A stretch of 64,000 nt of DNA from Cloeon dipterum. Its lineage: Eukaryota; Arthropoda; Insecta; Ephemeroptera; Baetidae. The stretch covers positions 13,706,545-13,770,544 of the forward strand of contig NC_088790.1 in assembly GCF_949628265.1 (NCBI RefSeq). Reading direction: 5' to 3'. Positions 36,593-49,884 of the stretch are shown here, piece by piece (the first letter of the stretch is position 1; each line of letters starts with the position of its first letter). The notes under the pieces were generated by a model, which saw only the letters and a program-made list of their open reading frames with translations, was not told the origin of the DNA and searched no databases. Both the position numbers and the translations under genes were made by a program.

Positions 36593-36993
36593 CGCCCCCG
36601 CTGTCAAACTCACGCGGCTAGTCCCGAAATCTCATCCGCCAATCCCATAGACGCGCAGCGGATACTACTTAACTTACCTATTAGCTGAGGTGAAAACGAA
36701 TGCGCCTTCTTTTGCAATTATTCCACTTTATCCATGTGCTCAAAATTCGACGTTTTAAGCTTTTTAACGGTTTATCTTTGATTTTACCCGTACAACTGTG
36801 ATTTTTGGTCAAAATTTTGTTGCTTGATTTTAATCTGAGTGATATATAGTTTGCTTTAAAGTGTATTACGCATAGATGTTGGCACAAACACCTTTCTTTT
36901 ACAAATCCAAGGATTTTTTACGTAGCCAAGAATGTAATGCGAACACTTTAAAACCTAGATAATTGGATTGTGCACGAATAGCATTTGGATGTA

Positions 36994-36999
36994 ATTAAA
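36994..36999 (+). terminator. Candidate polyadenylation signal (ATTAAA) for the distal JIP3 end
   Basis: The common variant hexamer ATTAAA, about 0.4 kb after the distal stop. I saw no AATAAA closer to it. Confidence 0.3.
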
Positions 37000-39900
37000 A
37001 CGCATTCTGTGATTGAAATCAAGAAAGTGCAGTTCTGCCCATGGACGGGATCAACAATTGAAAGTAACTTGCCTCAACTGAATCGATTTGTGTGCAAAGA
37101 AAAGCTTTCTTAAGTACCCACCAGTATAAATCAGTGTGTGCTTTTACAAGAGAAGTGGCAAGAAGTGTCGTTTTTTACTTTTACCTACATGTTATAACTT
37201 GAAATGTATAAACAATATGAGTACCGTATTATACACACACACATGATAAAGAATCCGTAATATATTGTATCAAGAGGAGTTGCATTTTAGTCTGTAGCAA
37301 AGGCAAGACAGATTTTGTATTGACTGTAGGGTGTCATCGTTTCTCTATTGGTAGAAGGAGATTTTGCTTGAGAAGAGAGTCAGTTCGCCAAAGAATCAGT
37401 TTTGTTGGTTTTATTTTCTTAAAAGAGCCTGCAGCTGTTTTAATTTGTTGGACAAGTTGTTATTTATATCATTTAAGCTGTACGATTAAAGAACCAGTGC
37501 TCCCAATCGAGGAATGCGATTTATTCAGAACCCTTCGCGAGTCGACGCATCATTTGCGCCGCAGCCAACTCATTGCTATTCTGGCTGTGGCAATGAGCAC
37601 ACCGAGCGTTTAATGATTATTGCGGCATTAAAAGCGGGCAGAAACTCACAATGCAGACGAAAGAGTTTGCCGGGCTTTTATGGGCGTTTGTTGAACTGTT
37701 GATAAGCGACGAGCGGCTATTGAACTTGCTCCAGCGTTCAAGTCTTTCTTCGCCGTTATTTTTTCTGATCATTCTTTTAAAAATGTCCACTGCACTAGAT
37801 TAAATTTAATTTCGGTGGCATAGTGGGCATTCAATTGGAAAAGATTAAACAATTTTCCAAATATTCACAGAATGCTCACGTGTTTATCTAGCAAATTATT
37901 TCCACTTAAAATATTATGTGATTTAAAAAATCTCTTCCAAAATCTTTTTACTCCTTCAAAATTCTACAAGGAAATATTTTCGAAGAAGAGAGTCAAACAC
38001 CTCTCGCTACATAATTTTGCTATAAAGTGCAGCTAACACAATAAGTCCCACACGTGTCGTTGTAAAAATCTCGCAATGCTGCTGTATTCGCTTCACAATG
38101 CAAGCTATTGGCTGTTAACGTCCAATTCCAACGTGGGTGTTGACAGTGATATAATAAAAGAGAGACGCGCAGTAGAGCGGAGTCAACAAACGGATCGAAA
38201 GCAGGCTCCTTTTCGTTTCTGTTTGTCGTTTGAGCTTTTTCACACACCAACACTATTATGGAAATGCGCGCAGGAGGAGCAAAATTTTGACACTATTGCC
38301 CAGACGAGAGATGAAACGCATCTATGGCCCGTTTAGACAAAAAATAATGGACGACTCTCTTCTCGCTGTTGATCATCCGCAACGGCGAAAAAGAGGCGCT
38401 AATATCAGACGCAAATAGAAAGCAACAGTTACTTTAGCCTGCTAAGTGTGTTTGCGAGTGTTTAACACTGTTGCTTGGGCATTAAAATTATGTGCATAAA
38501 TAATTCAAATCTGCTCAAAAAATTTGGGACTAATTTAAATTCAAACTCGGCGTTAACTCTCTTATCGGTTTAAATTCGCCCGATGCAGCTTTAAAAGTCT
38601 TTATAAAAAAAGCAAAAAAAAAAACATCTCCTTGGCGTGGACGCTGCGCGCACACACACCGGAAAGCGTAGGCGAACCTGAAGAGCGCGGCGGCGGCGAG
38701 AGATTTTATTTTTATTTCATTGGTGCCTCTCTCATCCGAGGAATTTTGATTCATTTTCTCTCTCCTCTGGCTGTACATTGCGCAGACAAACTTGTCTGAC
38801 AATGAGAGCCAAGCTTGTTGCTGCTTGAAAGGTGTCATCATCTCGCGGCTAATTCAATGGTAGTTATACTAATATTGGAATTAGCAGCACGTAACAACAA
38901 TAATATTAGTAGTTGCAAGTTGAGATATAATTGAAATAATCGGAAAGGTTCAATTCTGCGTGACTAAATTGTGTAAATATTATGTGGTTGTCCAAATTGT
39001 CTACTTGTGTAATGTTTTGACAAGGAAATTTGAATTTTCATCGTTCTGGGCATCATTAGTTAACATAGATTAGTTAAAAACTAGCTGAGCATGGAAAGAG
39101 GCTTTGGACAAATTTTCAAATCATAAAAAAAAACCAAACGAATTATATATAAAGGAAATTTTTGCAAAGGTCAACCAGAATTTCCCGAAAACAGATTCTT
39201 GAGTGTATTTTCATTCTAATTGATGGGAGTATTTTCGAATTTTTTATTTTTCCTTCCACTTTTGCCTTGTTCTATACGAGTTCTGGATCTTTTATGAGAA
39301 AGAGAGAAACAATATTATCTGGAATATCTCTGGATAGATAAAATAATTGGTTTCAATTATTTTTTAACTCATTGTTGAGCACATAATGGTCTCATTTCGA
39401 AATCAAAAATATCATAGTTTTTGTCATTGCATTTGGAAAAGTAAAAAATATTATGGATTGGACCATCTACACAAATAAAATAGTGGAAGCTACTTGAATA
39501 GAATACAGCTAAAAGTGAAATCAAATCAACAAGATTTCGATTCTAAATTCGGAAAACTTGTTTAGGCTGCATATTTAAAGGAAAAAACTACAGATTCTAG
39601 TGTAAGTTTGCAGATTTCAACCATATCTGTAGATTTGGTATGAAGTGATCAATTGCCAATATTCAAATGCTTAATTTGTTTTAATCTTGTGCATTTTATT
39701 TAATTTCATCATTGATCAATAATTGTAATTAATTGATTTATTTCAAGAATTATATACATAAACAGCAATAAAAAGGGAAAAGGGCCCAATGCACAAGCGA
39801 TCAAGTCACTGAAACGTCAGCAATAACAGGAATTAGTTTAATAAGTCTTATACCATATTAGGTGCGCTTGTTCAGAGCTAAAATTATCATAAAACTATTT

Positions 39901-41670
39901 TAAAACCTACCTACACACATTATACTCCAGAAATTAAAGACAGAGTGCATTAACAACATTACAAGATGACATTTTGGCTATTGCAAAATTAGTTGAAATT
40001 CATTCTGAATATCTGAACCAATTTATTATCATTCAGACCAGACTTGAATCAGCCAATTTTCCGCAACGCAGCGTGTGATGACTTTGATCCCGGCAGCAGA
40101 TGCGCGCGAATAAATAATAATAGTACACGTCTATGCTCTCGTCGTACAAAACACAAGCCACGGCGTATAAATAAATAAATATATGTACATAGACATTGTG
40201 GTTGTACTCCGTTCATAAAATGCCGGGCTGCTCTTTTCGTGTGTTGTGCTTTTTGTAGCTGAGGTCACGATTTTGCTGCCGCGTCTCCCATTCAAGAGCC
40301 GGTTGGCTTTTTATTAGCTCTGGCAGCGCGCAGACGGGCGGGCGGCTCCGCTCTCGACCCTTTGAAAAATGAACCGCGCATTTGCATCTCGGCCGCAGCA
40401 TCCGCACCGCAGTAATTATGAATGAGCCCGAACAATGGCCAATCAACAGCCGCGTGCACTGCTTGTGTGTAAAAACTCCGTGTCTTTCCTTTCTTCTCTC
40501 TGCTTTTTCCCTCTCTGCGCGCTGGCCCACACAGGCGGCAATTTGCATCGCGAAACACTTTCTTGAATAATTTGAACACGCCGCTGTGTTCATGAGCTGT
40601 CTACCTCGCGTCTGAATTTCCAGGCTGCCAAGAAAGCTAGAAGTATTTAAAAAACATAATTATTACTTTGGCTTGCTTTTATCCCCGTCATAATTGAAGT
40701 CAGCTCTCTATCTAGTCTGGTTTTTCACAAAAGGGACAAAAAAGCATACAGAAATATTGTATTTTATTTTCTCATTTGTAGTATTTTAGGTGAGGAACCT
40801 AATAAAAATATCGATCACTTTATTACTTGAGATTTGGAGCTGTTAAACATTTCTAATTTTCTCATCACTAAGGAAACCAAATTGATTTTCGAAATAAATT
40901 ACAGATAATATTAGAATATGCAAATTATAAATTGAACCTAAAGTATTAAATTTGATACAACTAAGAATTTGTACCAGTTGAATATTTAGTTGGGATAATT
41001 TCCTAAAATATCCTTAAGTTTCAATGCTACCTACTTGCAATCATTTGAGTAGGCCTAACTCCGGAGTTGCACTTATAGTTTATTCAATATATTCTGGCAC
41101 GTGATATGAGACAAAGGCAATGAGCACAAATCATAGGATTCCAACGATATGACCTGACATTGACGGTCAGCATGCATTTAATTCGAAAAAAAGAGTTAAG
41201 GTGCGTGAAACTAGTATCTGGTTTGTTCTCAAGCAGTCTTTGGAGTCAAAAAACCAGATATTAAATTTTTTTCCCTTGCCGAAATGATGGAAAGCAATTA
41301 TTACATATTTCTTACTAGAACAAAATATTTTTAGTGGCAGAAATATTAAAATACTTTGCTATATTATCCTAAAAAATAAAGTAAGACATACAGCCGGAGG
41401 AATATTCCACCTTTTACATCTGAAACCACCCGCTCTAACGTTATGTGCAGCGGCACAGCATGTACCACTTTTCAAGGCGCTTCTCAGGCAGACAGCACTA
41501 ATTCCCTGCATGGAATAAACTTAAAGTAGTTTTAATTCCTTACTCATAAAATAAAATGTTTTCATTCCTGCTGTCTCAACAATCTACCTCTGATATTTTC
41601 ATAATTACATCTAGAAATAGATGAACATCAGAAGAAATAAAATTAATTAAAAAGAAAAAATCATGTGGGG

Positions 41671-41792
41671 TGCATTTAATTCTGCTGATTTTATAATGGC
41701 TGCTCCCACAAGCAAGCCTCTCATGCTTGATTTTTTGTTTATGGGAGTAGCCATTGTAAAATCAGCAGAATCAGAAGGATTATTCAAATGCA
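41671..41792 (+). repeat. 122-nt hairpin with a 30-bp near-perfect stem
   Basis: The main arms are 41,679-41,708 and 41,742-41,771, which pair at 28 of 30 positions as DNA. Both mismatches become G-U pairs in a plus-strand RNA, so the RNA stem is unbroken over 30 pairs. The loop is 33 nt and has a small inner pairing (AAGC/GCTT). Short outer arms (TGCATTT at 41,671 and AAATGCA at 41,786) extend the fold. It could be a microRNA or siRNA precursor or the core of a small foldback transposon. I do not recognise a known microRNA seed. Confidence 0.55.
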
Positions 41793-43801
41793 ATCGAGAT
41801 AGCGTGAAACTTAAATGAAAATCCGCAGCACTAACGAGCAGCATCTTTTCTCTTTTGCTCTTTACAAACACATTCTCGAATATGCAAATACATCAAAGTA
41901 TGAGCCAAGCAGGTTGTGCGCGTCTGATAATTTATTCTCATCAAGTTGCCCGGCCGCTGCTTTGTGTGATATTTCTTGCGTAACGTGAGCAACCAGCTTG
42001 TTTTTGACACTCACACTCACGGCCAGAGCAAAGGGTTCACAATTAATTATTACGGTACACCGGTACACAAGCGCGAGCTGCAACAATAGAAATATAACGA
42101 GCGGCTGCATGGGCGTACCTGCGAATAAGTGAACAACATCGCGCGCGCAGGTCGGAACGGTGGTGGCCGCCTCGTGACACCTGCCAGACACGGCTTTATT
42201 GCTAAAGCAAAAAAATATCCTTCGCTCGCCTCTGTTCAGATCTCCGAGGCCATTTGTTTTACTCACAATGCGAGCTATCAACTATCTTGGTATACATATT
42301 CATCTTTTCATAATTTTTTCATGCGCGCGCAACATTGAAATGAAATAACAATAATAATTGTTGCAATTTGGAAATGGTTTCACATTTCTACACTAACGAA
42401 TTTATCAAATTAGTCTAATCTCTTATAGTTTCTTTGGAAAATTGAGTGCGATAATTTTGGTATTTCCAGATTTTATTTAATTTATACTTTTTTCATTGAG
42501 ACTTTCCCATATATTTTAAGCTTTTCAATAACCAGCTATTTTTGAAAGTTTTCTAGCTTTAAGATATGATTTTTCCTATTCATCAACATTATGACAAATT
42601 ATTTTCCCGAACTATTAGGCTTTAATTCCTAATTCCTTTACTGGTAAAATCAGCGGGGGCCAGATGTGCGATAAAATTGGTTCCCACTGCGCAGATCCAA
42701 GATGGCGTCTGAATGTGGGAAACAAAAAGCTCTCATTGGATTCCCGTACGAGTGTCAAGAGTTTGTATTTACGATCCAAAAGACACAATTATTACAAGTA
42801 ATATGTCATAATATTGACGAAAACTTTGTTCTTTTCGCGCATTTTCACGTGATCGTTTTTTCGTGCCATACTCCGCCGAACACCATATCTGCGCGTCGCA
42901 TTAATCTGGTCCTCGCTGGGTAAAATGGAATTTTAACATAATTTTAACGCAAAAATACATTTTTTTTCAAAATATTATTAAGATTGAGAAGCAAATTGTA
43001 GCGTTTTAAATATTATTCGTTATTACATTAGTCAACATCACTCACCAATTTTTTATCCGATGGATCCAATGCCATTGGGGGTTGGTATTAATCGTATTTA
43101 AAAAGTTCTTGTAGATTAACCGTTTCCCTGCTACTGTAAAAACAGCTGACAAATAATTAATTTTATTTAAATTGCACTCTCGGAAGCGATTTGAATTCTT
43201 TAAGAAAATGAATCCTCTAGCAAAATTGCTAAAAAAATCGGAAGAGTTTACTTGCTTAAACACGTCATTCAAAGCTTCAAATGCGTTTAAATTTTCTGCA
43301 TATGATGCACTAAAAACATCAAAATCCGACTGTGTAACCAAAAAATACGATCTAATATTCTACATAATCGGAAAATGCTTAACTGATGACATAATTGGGT
43401 GGTTTTTGCAGATAGTTTTCTGCTTACCTTTTCCTCTTAATATTCGCACTTCTGTAGCTCGATAATAATACTAATTTTACAAGTGAAAATCTGCAAATGG
43501 GCCTCGTTGTTACAAATGTAGTAAAAGCAAATTTCGACAAGAAAGACATTGTCGACAGCAAATTTACATTGCTAACAATAAGCCAAGTCAAGCGCTCACT
43601 CTAGACGAATGCAAAGTATGCAGTTATTTCTTTAGTTATGAGCCTTTTATCTGTTAGTTGCGTGTGTGACCCGAATCGAAATTGCGCGCACCAAACAACG
43701 AGGAAAAGGCGGCTCGAATTTAATCCTCTTCTATGAAATTTTCTCCCTGCGCGCACACACTCACAGACTCTGGCCTAATAAATTTATACGTGCAAACAGG
43801 C

Positions 43802-44128
43802 ATTTGCATACAATGCAAAACGGAGCTCCGCGCGCGCAATAACAAATAATACCATAATCAGGCGGCACAAAATGCATCGCTCGATTTGATTACACTGCTG
43901 CGTGTGTTTATAATAAGAATGGGAATAATCCAAGCGAGCGACGCGGTGCATTACTTGATGGCTGCGACAACGTCATTACACCTTCCCTCAGGCCAATCGC
44001 GCATGCAAATCACTCTCGGCGCAGTAATTAGTCGTCGCGGCAAGTGCGATCATAATTGAATCGGGCGAGCGTAATTACGTCGGTTTTCTCCTCTGGGTCA
44101 ACGAGGACGCGACAGCAACAATTTGCAT
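43802..44128. promoter_or_regulatory. Octamer/homeodomain motif cluster, putative enhancer
   Basis: Three perfect octamer sites lie within about 330 bp (ATTTGCAT at 43,802, ATGCAAAT at 44,003, ATTTGCAT at 44,121). Two TAATTA homeodomain cores occur at 44,025 and 44,072. Two further octamers are at 40,380 and 40,541. POU and homeodomain factors bind such sites in neural enhancers of insects. The region lies downstream of the KLF gene. Enhancer function is inference. Confidence 0.35.
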
Positions 44129-44862
44129 TTAACTCGAGTTCATTTCGAGACGCTTATACTCATGCTCGAAATGGTCGGGTGCGATTTCCATCAGGAATTA
44201 TTGCTCATGATTATACACCCAGCCGCGTGCAGAAACAAATCAAACTGCTGGTTATGGTAGGCACATTTTGTACAAAATTTACGCCTTCGCACCACGTGCG
44301 TGAATAAAATCGATTAACATTTTTAGCCGTGATCGATGTTGCAATTCTTAGTGGTTTTAAAAATAAATAAGGAACAAACGCAAATAAAGCATAATTCCCA
44401 CCAGCAAGAGCAAAACTGAAATTTTCGCGCCAGTCCTATACCTATCAGACAACAGGCCTGAGAGGTAACGAAATATTCATTCAAACTTTCAACTTGTGTT
44501 CTGCACTTTAAATTTTTTGCTGACATTATCTGCTGATAGATCACATCGGCAGTGCCATTAATTTTTAACCCTTTAGGCCAGAGGCTTATGATTCAGTTCC
44601 TAGGAATTGAGGTCGCTTTTCCCGCGAAGAAAGGATCGCGGACTACCAACAAAGTGACTCACGTCGCGCACATAATCATGATTAAAAGCCGCTTTTTTCT
44701 CATCGCTCTGCCCCGTCCGGCGCAAAATCGCAGACAGTGAGGAACCTGAGCATAGAGAGAGGCTGGAGGCAAGTTCGAGCGGACTGCAAATATCTAAATC
44801 GGAGTGTGCAGTGCATAATTGTCTCTCTATGACTAAACAAATAATACGCGCGTCCACAATAT

Positions 44863-44870
44863 TATAAATA
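44863..44870 (+). promoter_or_regulatory. Isolated consensus TATA box
   Basis: TATAAATA followed about 25 nt later by an initiator-like TCAACT. No open frame or donor assignable to a transcript follows, so this may be chance or the start of a noncoding RNA. Confidence 0.2.
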
Positions 44871-47800
44871 GGCATGACATCAACTCGGCGCACATTTCAT
44901 CTCGAGCGCGCGTTTGTTGTTCAAGCCAACAAAGCCGCAAACGGACCATTGATCTGAATTGAAAGGAGGCGGAGGACCTTTAAAAAGGCACACACACACT
45001 GCAGAACAAATAGTGCGCCGTGCATAATCTGTAGACTTGTTTGATGAGTGAGTGTGTGACCCTCGATGCGCGTGCTTTAACAAGGAAATGGAATAATGTA
45101 CTCCTTTGCTGTACAATAATCAATGCAGTGTATATAGGTACTCGACAGTGGGATTATTGAATAGTTTTATTTTTCCACGGAGAGCGTAGCGTCTTGGAAC
45201 AATGACACCGCGTTTTAAGATGACTTGTCATATTTGAATGACCATGTCAACCAAAACTATGATGTTAAGTATTATAATGCATTTTGCTAAGATATCAAGG
45301 TGTATTTTGTGGCCATATAATCAAATTAACAATTAACAATTTCTAGTTGAAATTAAGAATAATCTCGATGCGTAAATTGATCAGTAAATTTTGCAACAAT
45401 TTTATGAGAAAGGAAAAAATATCGAAATAATGTAGCTTGAAATTCAAAGTGAATGAATGCGGCTAAATAGTTCATATGATGTTAGTGAAATTTTGAAAAA
45501 ACAACAAAAGTATTGTACCGGCTGTTTCGGTCCCAAACAAAATTCATACCGCAGTTAACAGCATAGAATTCTGTATCAGTTATCGTAAAAACGTGCGTCT
45601 TTTCTCATGGCTGAGCAAAATCGAAAAGACGAGACGAGTGATGAAATCCTGTTAACCCCGCCACTGTAATGTAACTTCCTTTAACGTCTCTCTGGCATTC
45701 TGCTCTGTCGATTGCAAAATCTATGAATATCATAGTAATTTAATATACGATTGCAAATCTGCTCGTCTCATTTACTGCTTGACATTAAATGGCGAATCAC
45801 GCGATTTCCACTCTTTGGAGCCGAACTATATTTTGTATTTCGTATAAACTGTCTTTTAATCCCAAAAGCGTCTACAACTACCAAATGCCATAAAAATCGT
45901 CTCAACTGCTTGTGAGATTCGGAAAATATCCTCAAGAAACGCACAAAATAATCTCCAATACGATTTTTCAAGAACTATTTTATAGCCATAGAGTCTTTCA
46001 ACCTATAAAGCTTTTTTATACTTGTTGCTCTTTTTTTGCGAGTTATCCACCAAATTTTGCTTCAAAAATCAAGATTTCGTTCTTAGAAGATGTATCAGTT
46101 GAGTTTGACCTATCAATATTGTATGATGTAAAGATTGTTTCTATTAGGAAAATTTTCTTGCGAATTTTTCTAAGCTTGAAAAGAGGTTTTGGACGAATAA
46201 ATTCGAATTCTATTTATTTTCGTTGAAACCTATCAAAATTCGAAGTGAAACCATCAGGAAGCCCTTTTGTAAAAGCTAAAACCACGCGAGAGAAATACAA
46301 ACCCTTAAAATATGGTGTGGTATTACTAAAAGGTTTCGAATTTTTCAGAAAATGAGTCAAGGAAGACTAAAACTGTCTTAAAAAAGTTCCCTTTTTGTCC
46401 AAAAGCAGTGCGTGTCAAAGATGAAAAATCAAATTAAATATAAATATTTGCTCTCCGTGAGTTTGTGTAATTATTATTCTAAATAATCTGAATAGATTAT
46501 GATAACGGTGAACAAGAACAACCAAAATTTACATTTTCTTTTCAATGAAGGGAACCATATAAACTAACATTTCAGATTTGAAAATGATATAGATCAGTAG
46601 AGATTTTTATACTATGCAAATTTTAATCTTCCTTTATTTGCGACAGAAAGCTGGAGATAAATTCATAAGCGTCGTCTCTCGCAGGTGAGCGCACTTTTTG
46701 TGAATCACGCGCGGCGAAAAAGTTGAATGGCAGCCAATTAGCCGCGAGTGCCAAATCTTCATTTCCTGTCGTCCACCCAGCTCGGCGGAGCAGAAAAGCC
46801 GCGGGCAGGCAGGCACTTATTTTTTCCTCTCCAGTGCCGCGCGCGAAAATAAAAAAAAAAGAAAAAGAGCCCAAGAAGAATCTGCGGAGTGGAGTGTCGG
46901 CGCGGCGGCGGTTGAGGCGCTTTACTCGTTCGTTCGGTTGTGTGTTTGCCATGCACGGCGTGCGTGTGTTGCTGGGCGAACTCGCGCAGTTCAAGGCGAT
47001 CCTCTTCTTTACTCAATCAATCCTCACTACGCCAGCTCGCTCTCTGCTTCCTTTTAATAATATCATTTTGTGCGAATTCGCCAATCGAACGCGAGTCGCC
47101 GCCTCCGACAGTTTCCGACTTGCCACTCTCTCGACATCTGGATCATTTTGACCGCTTCCATTGCAGATTTTTCGCTGTACCAGTTGAGTCCAGCCCAAGC
47201 GGGAAGTAGCGCAAGTCAAATAAACGGGAAGAGCGTCGATGGCTTTCTGGGAAATGACAATTCCGATGCGATAAATGAAGTGTTCTTGAAAACCTTAAGA
47301 AAGGTCGATGCGATAGTGACGCGCATTTACTACTCAATTACAAGCTGAAATTTTTGTGCATAATTGCACTAATCAAAATACATAATCTGAACTCTTACAT
47401 TTGGATGAACACCCTTCAACTGCTGGAAAATAACGTGAATCACTAATTTAGATAAATTAATGTTTCTTTGTAAATATGATTTTCCCTGGAAAAGAGGAAA
47501 ATTAATAAAAAAAAAGAAATACACACACAGGTTTAATCTTTAAATTTAAGAAAAACTGAATGGCTCCACACGGTGGTAATGCGGTAAAATCGATCAGCGT
47601 CTATTGGTGGCTTCGAAAACTAACTAAGGGGCTTTCGCAAATTAAAAAGTGAATCAAAAGTGAGAATACAAAGGCATCCTGCACTAACAGGGTTGCTGTT
47701 TAAGGTCCAAGCTGACGACATGGCAGTACCTGCTGGCTAGCAGGGTCGGAAAGCAGCCTCAACAAATAATGCCTTGTATGCGTTGAGATGTTTCTTTAAA

Positions 47801-48861
47801 CTGATGGCAGCTCTCCGTCGAAAAGAGAAATTTCGGAAATTTTATATATTGCTACTAGAGTCAACTGGTATAGAGGTTGTGAGGGAACCACGCTCGCCCC
47901 TTAAAAAAGGTCAGTGTTTGTGCACATGTGCCGGGCGGACTGGCGGATATTTCAATAGCTAGGTCTGCAGACGATCAGAGACTTTTAATATGAGCCGAAA
48001 TAGTTGTAAAAATCAGTGCTGTGTATTTTATCTCTTTGCATAATTTTGAAATTTCACTCCTTGACTGAACGAGCGAATCGAAAATTTCCACTGCCATCTT
48101 GTGTGTTTTTCCCATTTTAAATTATTTTTCACTTATTATAAAACTCTAAAATCAAGGAGGATGAAGTCTTTTTGTCCATTATTACCTATTAAATAAATCA
48201 AAACTATTTCGATGACAGAAATAGCCTAAACTCCAATATACTAAGAGAAAAAATTGAATTAGTGGACTATTTTAACCCTAAAACTAACTAAAACGCGCAA
48301 AACTCTATCGCAATATTGTTCACTAGCTGTAGAGACTCTTTTCGCTTTCATCTTAAATAATTCATAGACAGTTCGAAAATCTGGGGCGAGATGACAGAAA
48401 CAAAATAATTCACTGTCCTCCGTTGAAGCTCCGCATTTGACATTCAAATCTTTCGCATTGAATGCGTGAAGCGAAAGGTGTCTGAAGCAGTGAGCGTGTG
48501 CTGCCGCTGACCAAGCATGAAATCCCGTCGCGTCTATTACATTTATTGCTTGATGCTCCGTCATTATGTACACTTTTTACGCGTGTTATTATTTACAGGC
48601 GAAGGCGGCAAAAAGTTTTATTAACCTTTGCATCCCGCACGCTGCGGACGGTAATTTAAGAGCTGACAGCTGGATTTATGATTTGAATGACACGTTGGAA
48701 TGCTGTGATGAGAGACGCACATTTTGGAGGATTTTTAACCGCAAAATGAAACATCCCATTTCAAAATTTTAGTGATCAATATTTTATTTGATACAAATAT
48801 ATTTGAAGCTTCTCGTATAAAATTGTTCACTTTAAAAAATAAATCAACACTTAAAGGAGAA

Positions 48862-48879
48862 AGAGAGAGAGAGAGAGAG
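48862..48879. repeat. GA microsatellite followed by CA repeat
   Basis: A run of GA units immediately followed by a short CA run. It lies in the noncoding flank of the KLF gene. Confidence 0.85.
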
Positions 48880-49423
48880 CACACACACGAATGGCTTTAT
48901 GTTCCAATGCGCGTACATACGAAAATGTTTGATTAAAACACATATGGCAAAAGTGAAAGAGGGCGTGTTAAGCAACATTGCACAAAGTCGAAGAGCTTGT
49001 ATATTAAATTACGTGATATTAAGTACGGTAAAAGTAAGGAAATGCAGATATACAAACTCAACATGTGCAGCATTAATTATTACAAAAATAAAATAGACAT
49101 CATTTTGGCAACAGGATTACATAGAGATATTAAGTATCGCATATTCAATAAATTATTCTCGCTCGTGGTAATTCCAAGTAACATATTGAACATTCAAATT
49201 TCACCAAAACAATAATAATTTATCACCTTTTAACTCGATTTCTACTCTAATTATTGTTCTCTTTGTTGCGAGTGAGACCAAAAAATTGTACAAATTTACT
49301 TTGTTAAATTATGTAAACACAAAACACGTGTCTTTTAGACCTACTTCCGAAAATGCGCAGTTGGATCGATATAAAAAAGTATACACAAATATTGGTATAA
49401 AAATGGCAACGGCGTATTGCTTA

Positions 49424-49429
49424 TTTATT
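49424..49429 (-). terminator. Candidate polyadenylation signal for the KLF gene
   Basis: AATAAA on the minus strand about 0.46 kb past the KLF stop codon. Another lies at 48,783-48,788. Confidence 0.35.
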
Positions 49430-49884
49430 GGCACCTGCTGCGATTTTAAGGCACAACCTGTTGGCACTTGTTTTTCCTTTTCTAAGAGCATTGTATATAG
49501 TTCTTACCTTAACGGTCATTTGGTAACAACGTAAATTATATTTTGTTGAATTATTAAATCCATGAAAATCTCGACCGTCCATGAAATGTTGCTTGCGTAA
49601 CATCTGGAGACGAAATTCACAAAATAATATTTGTGATATGTTGGTAAAAAGACTGCTTTCCACGTCCGATTCCTGAAACTCTTGTCTGAACATCGAGACT
49701 TTTGAGATTCGTCACCGCCAAAATAAAAAAGGGTTAGAGAGAATCGGAAATCGACGGGAGCAGCTGGCGGTATTCCAAAAATGGCACTTGTTCTCTGGAA
49801 AAGGGTTGAAAAACGACGGTTGGTCGGATAAATGCATCTTCCGGACACTGTTTTCTTTCGGCTGCTGAGCAAACAAGTTGTCTG

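Larger units (their letters stand above)
36593..49884. other. Intergenic noncoding region between JIP3 and the KLF gene
   Basis: The left end is JIP3 3' untranslated sequence and the right end is the KLF 3' untranslated sequence. Between them I find no coding exon. Frames at 43,172-43,465, 45,768-46,226 and 48,259-48,573 are open but match no family I recognise. The region has blocks of moderately GC-rich sequence (38.6, 40.2-40.6, 43.7-45.0, 46.7-47.3 kb) that contain octamer and homeodomain sites and may be enhancers. It also has a long hairpin near 41.7 kb. Confidence 0.55.

Noticed and set aside
43500..43625. A plus-strand frame reading GPRCYKCSKSKF and then HC, resembling a gag zinc knuckle
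   Set aside because: The spacing does not fit CX2CX4HX4C, a stop lies just upstream, and no other retroelement domain is nearby. It is too weak to annotate.
45768..46226. Overlapping open frames on both strands that look slightly like transposase remnants
   Set aside because: No catalytic motif, terminal repeats or continuity, and nothing I can name.
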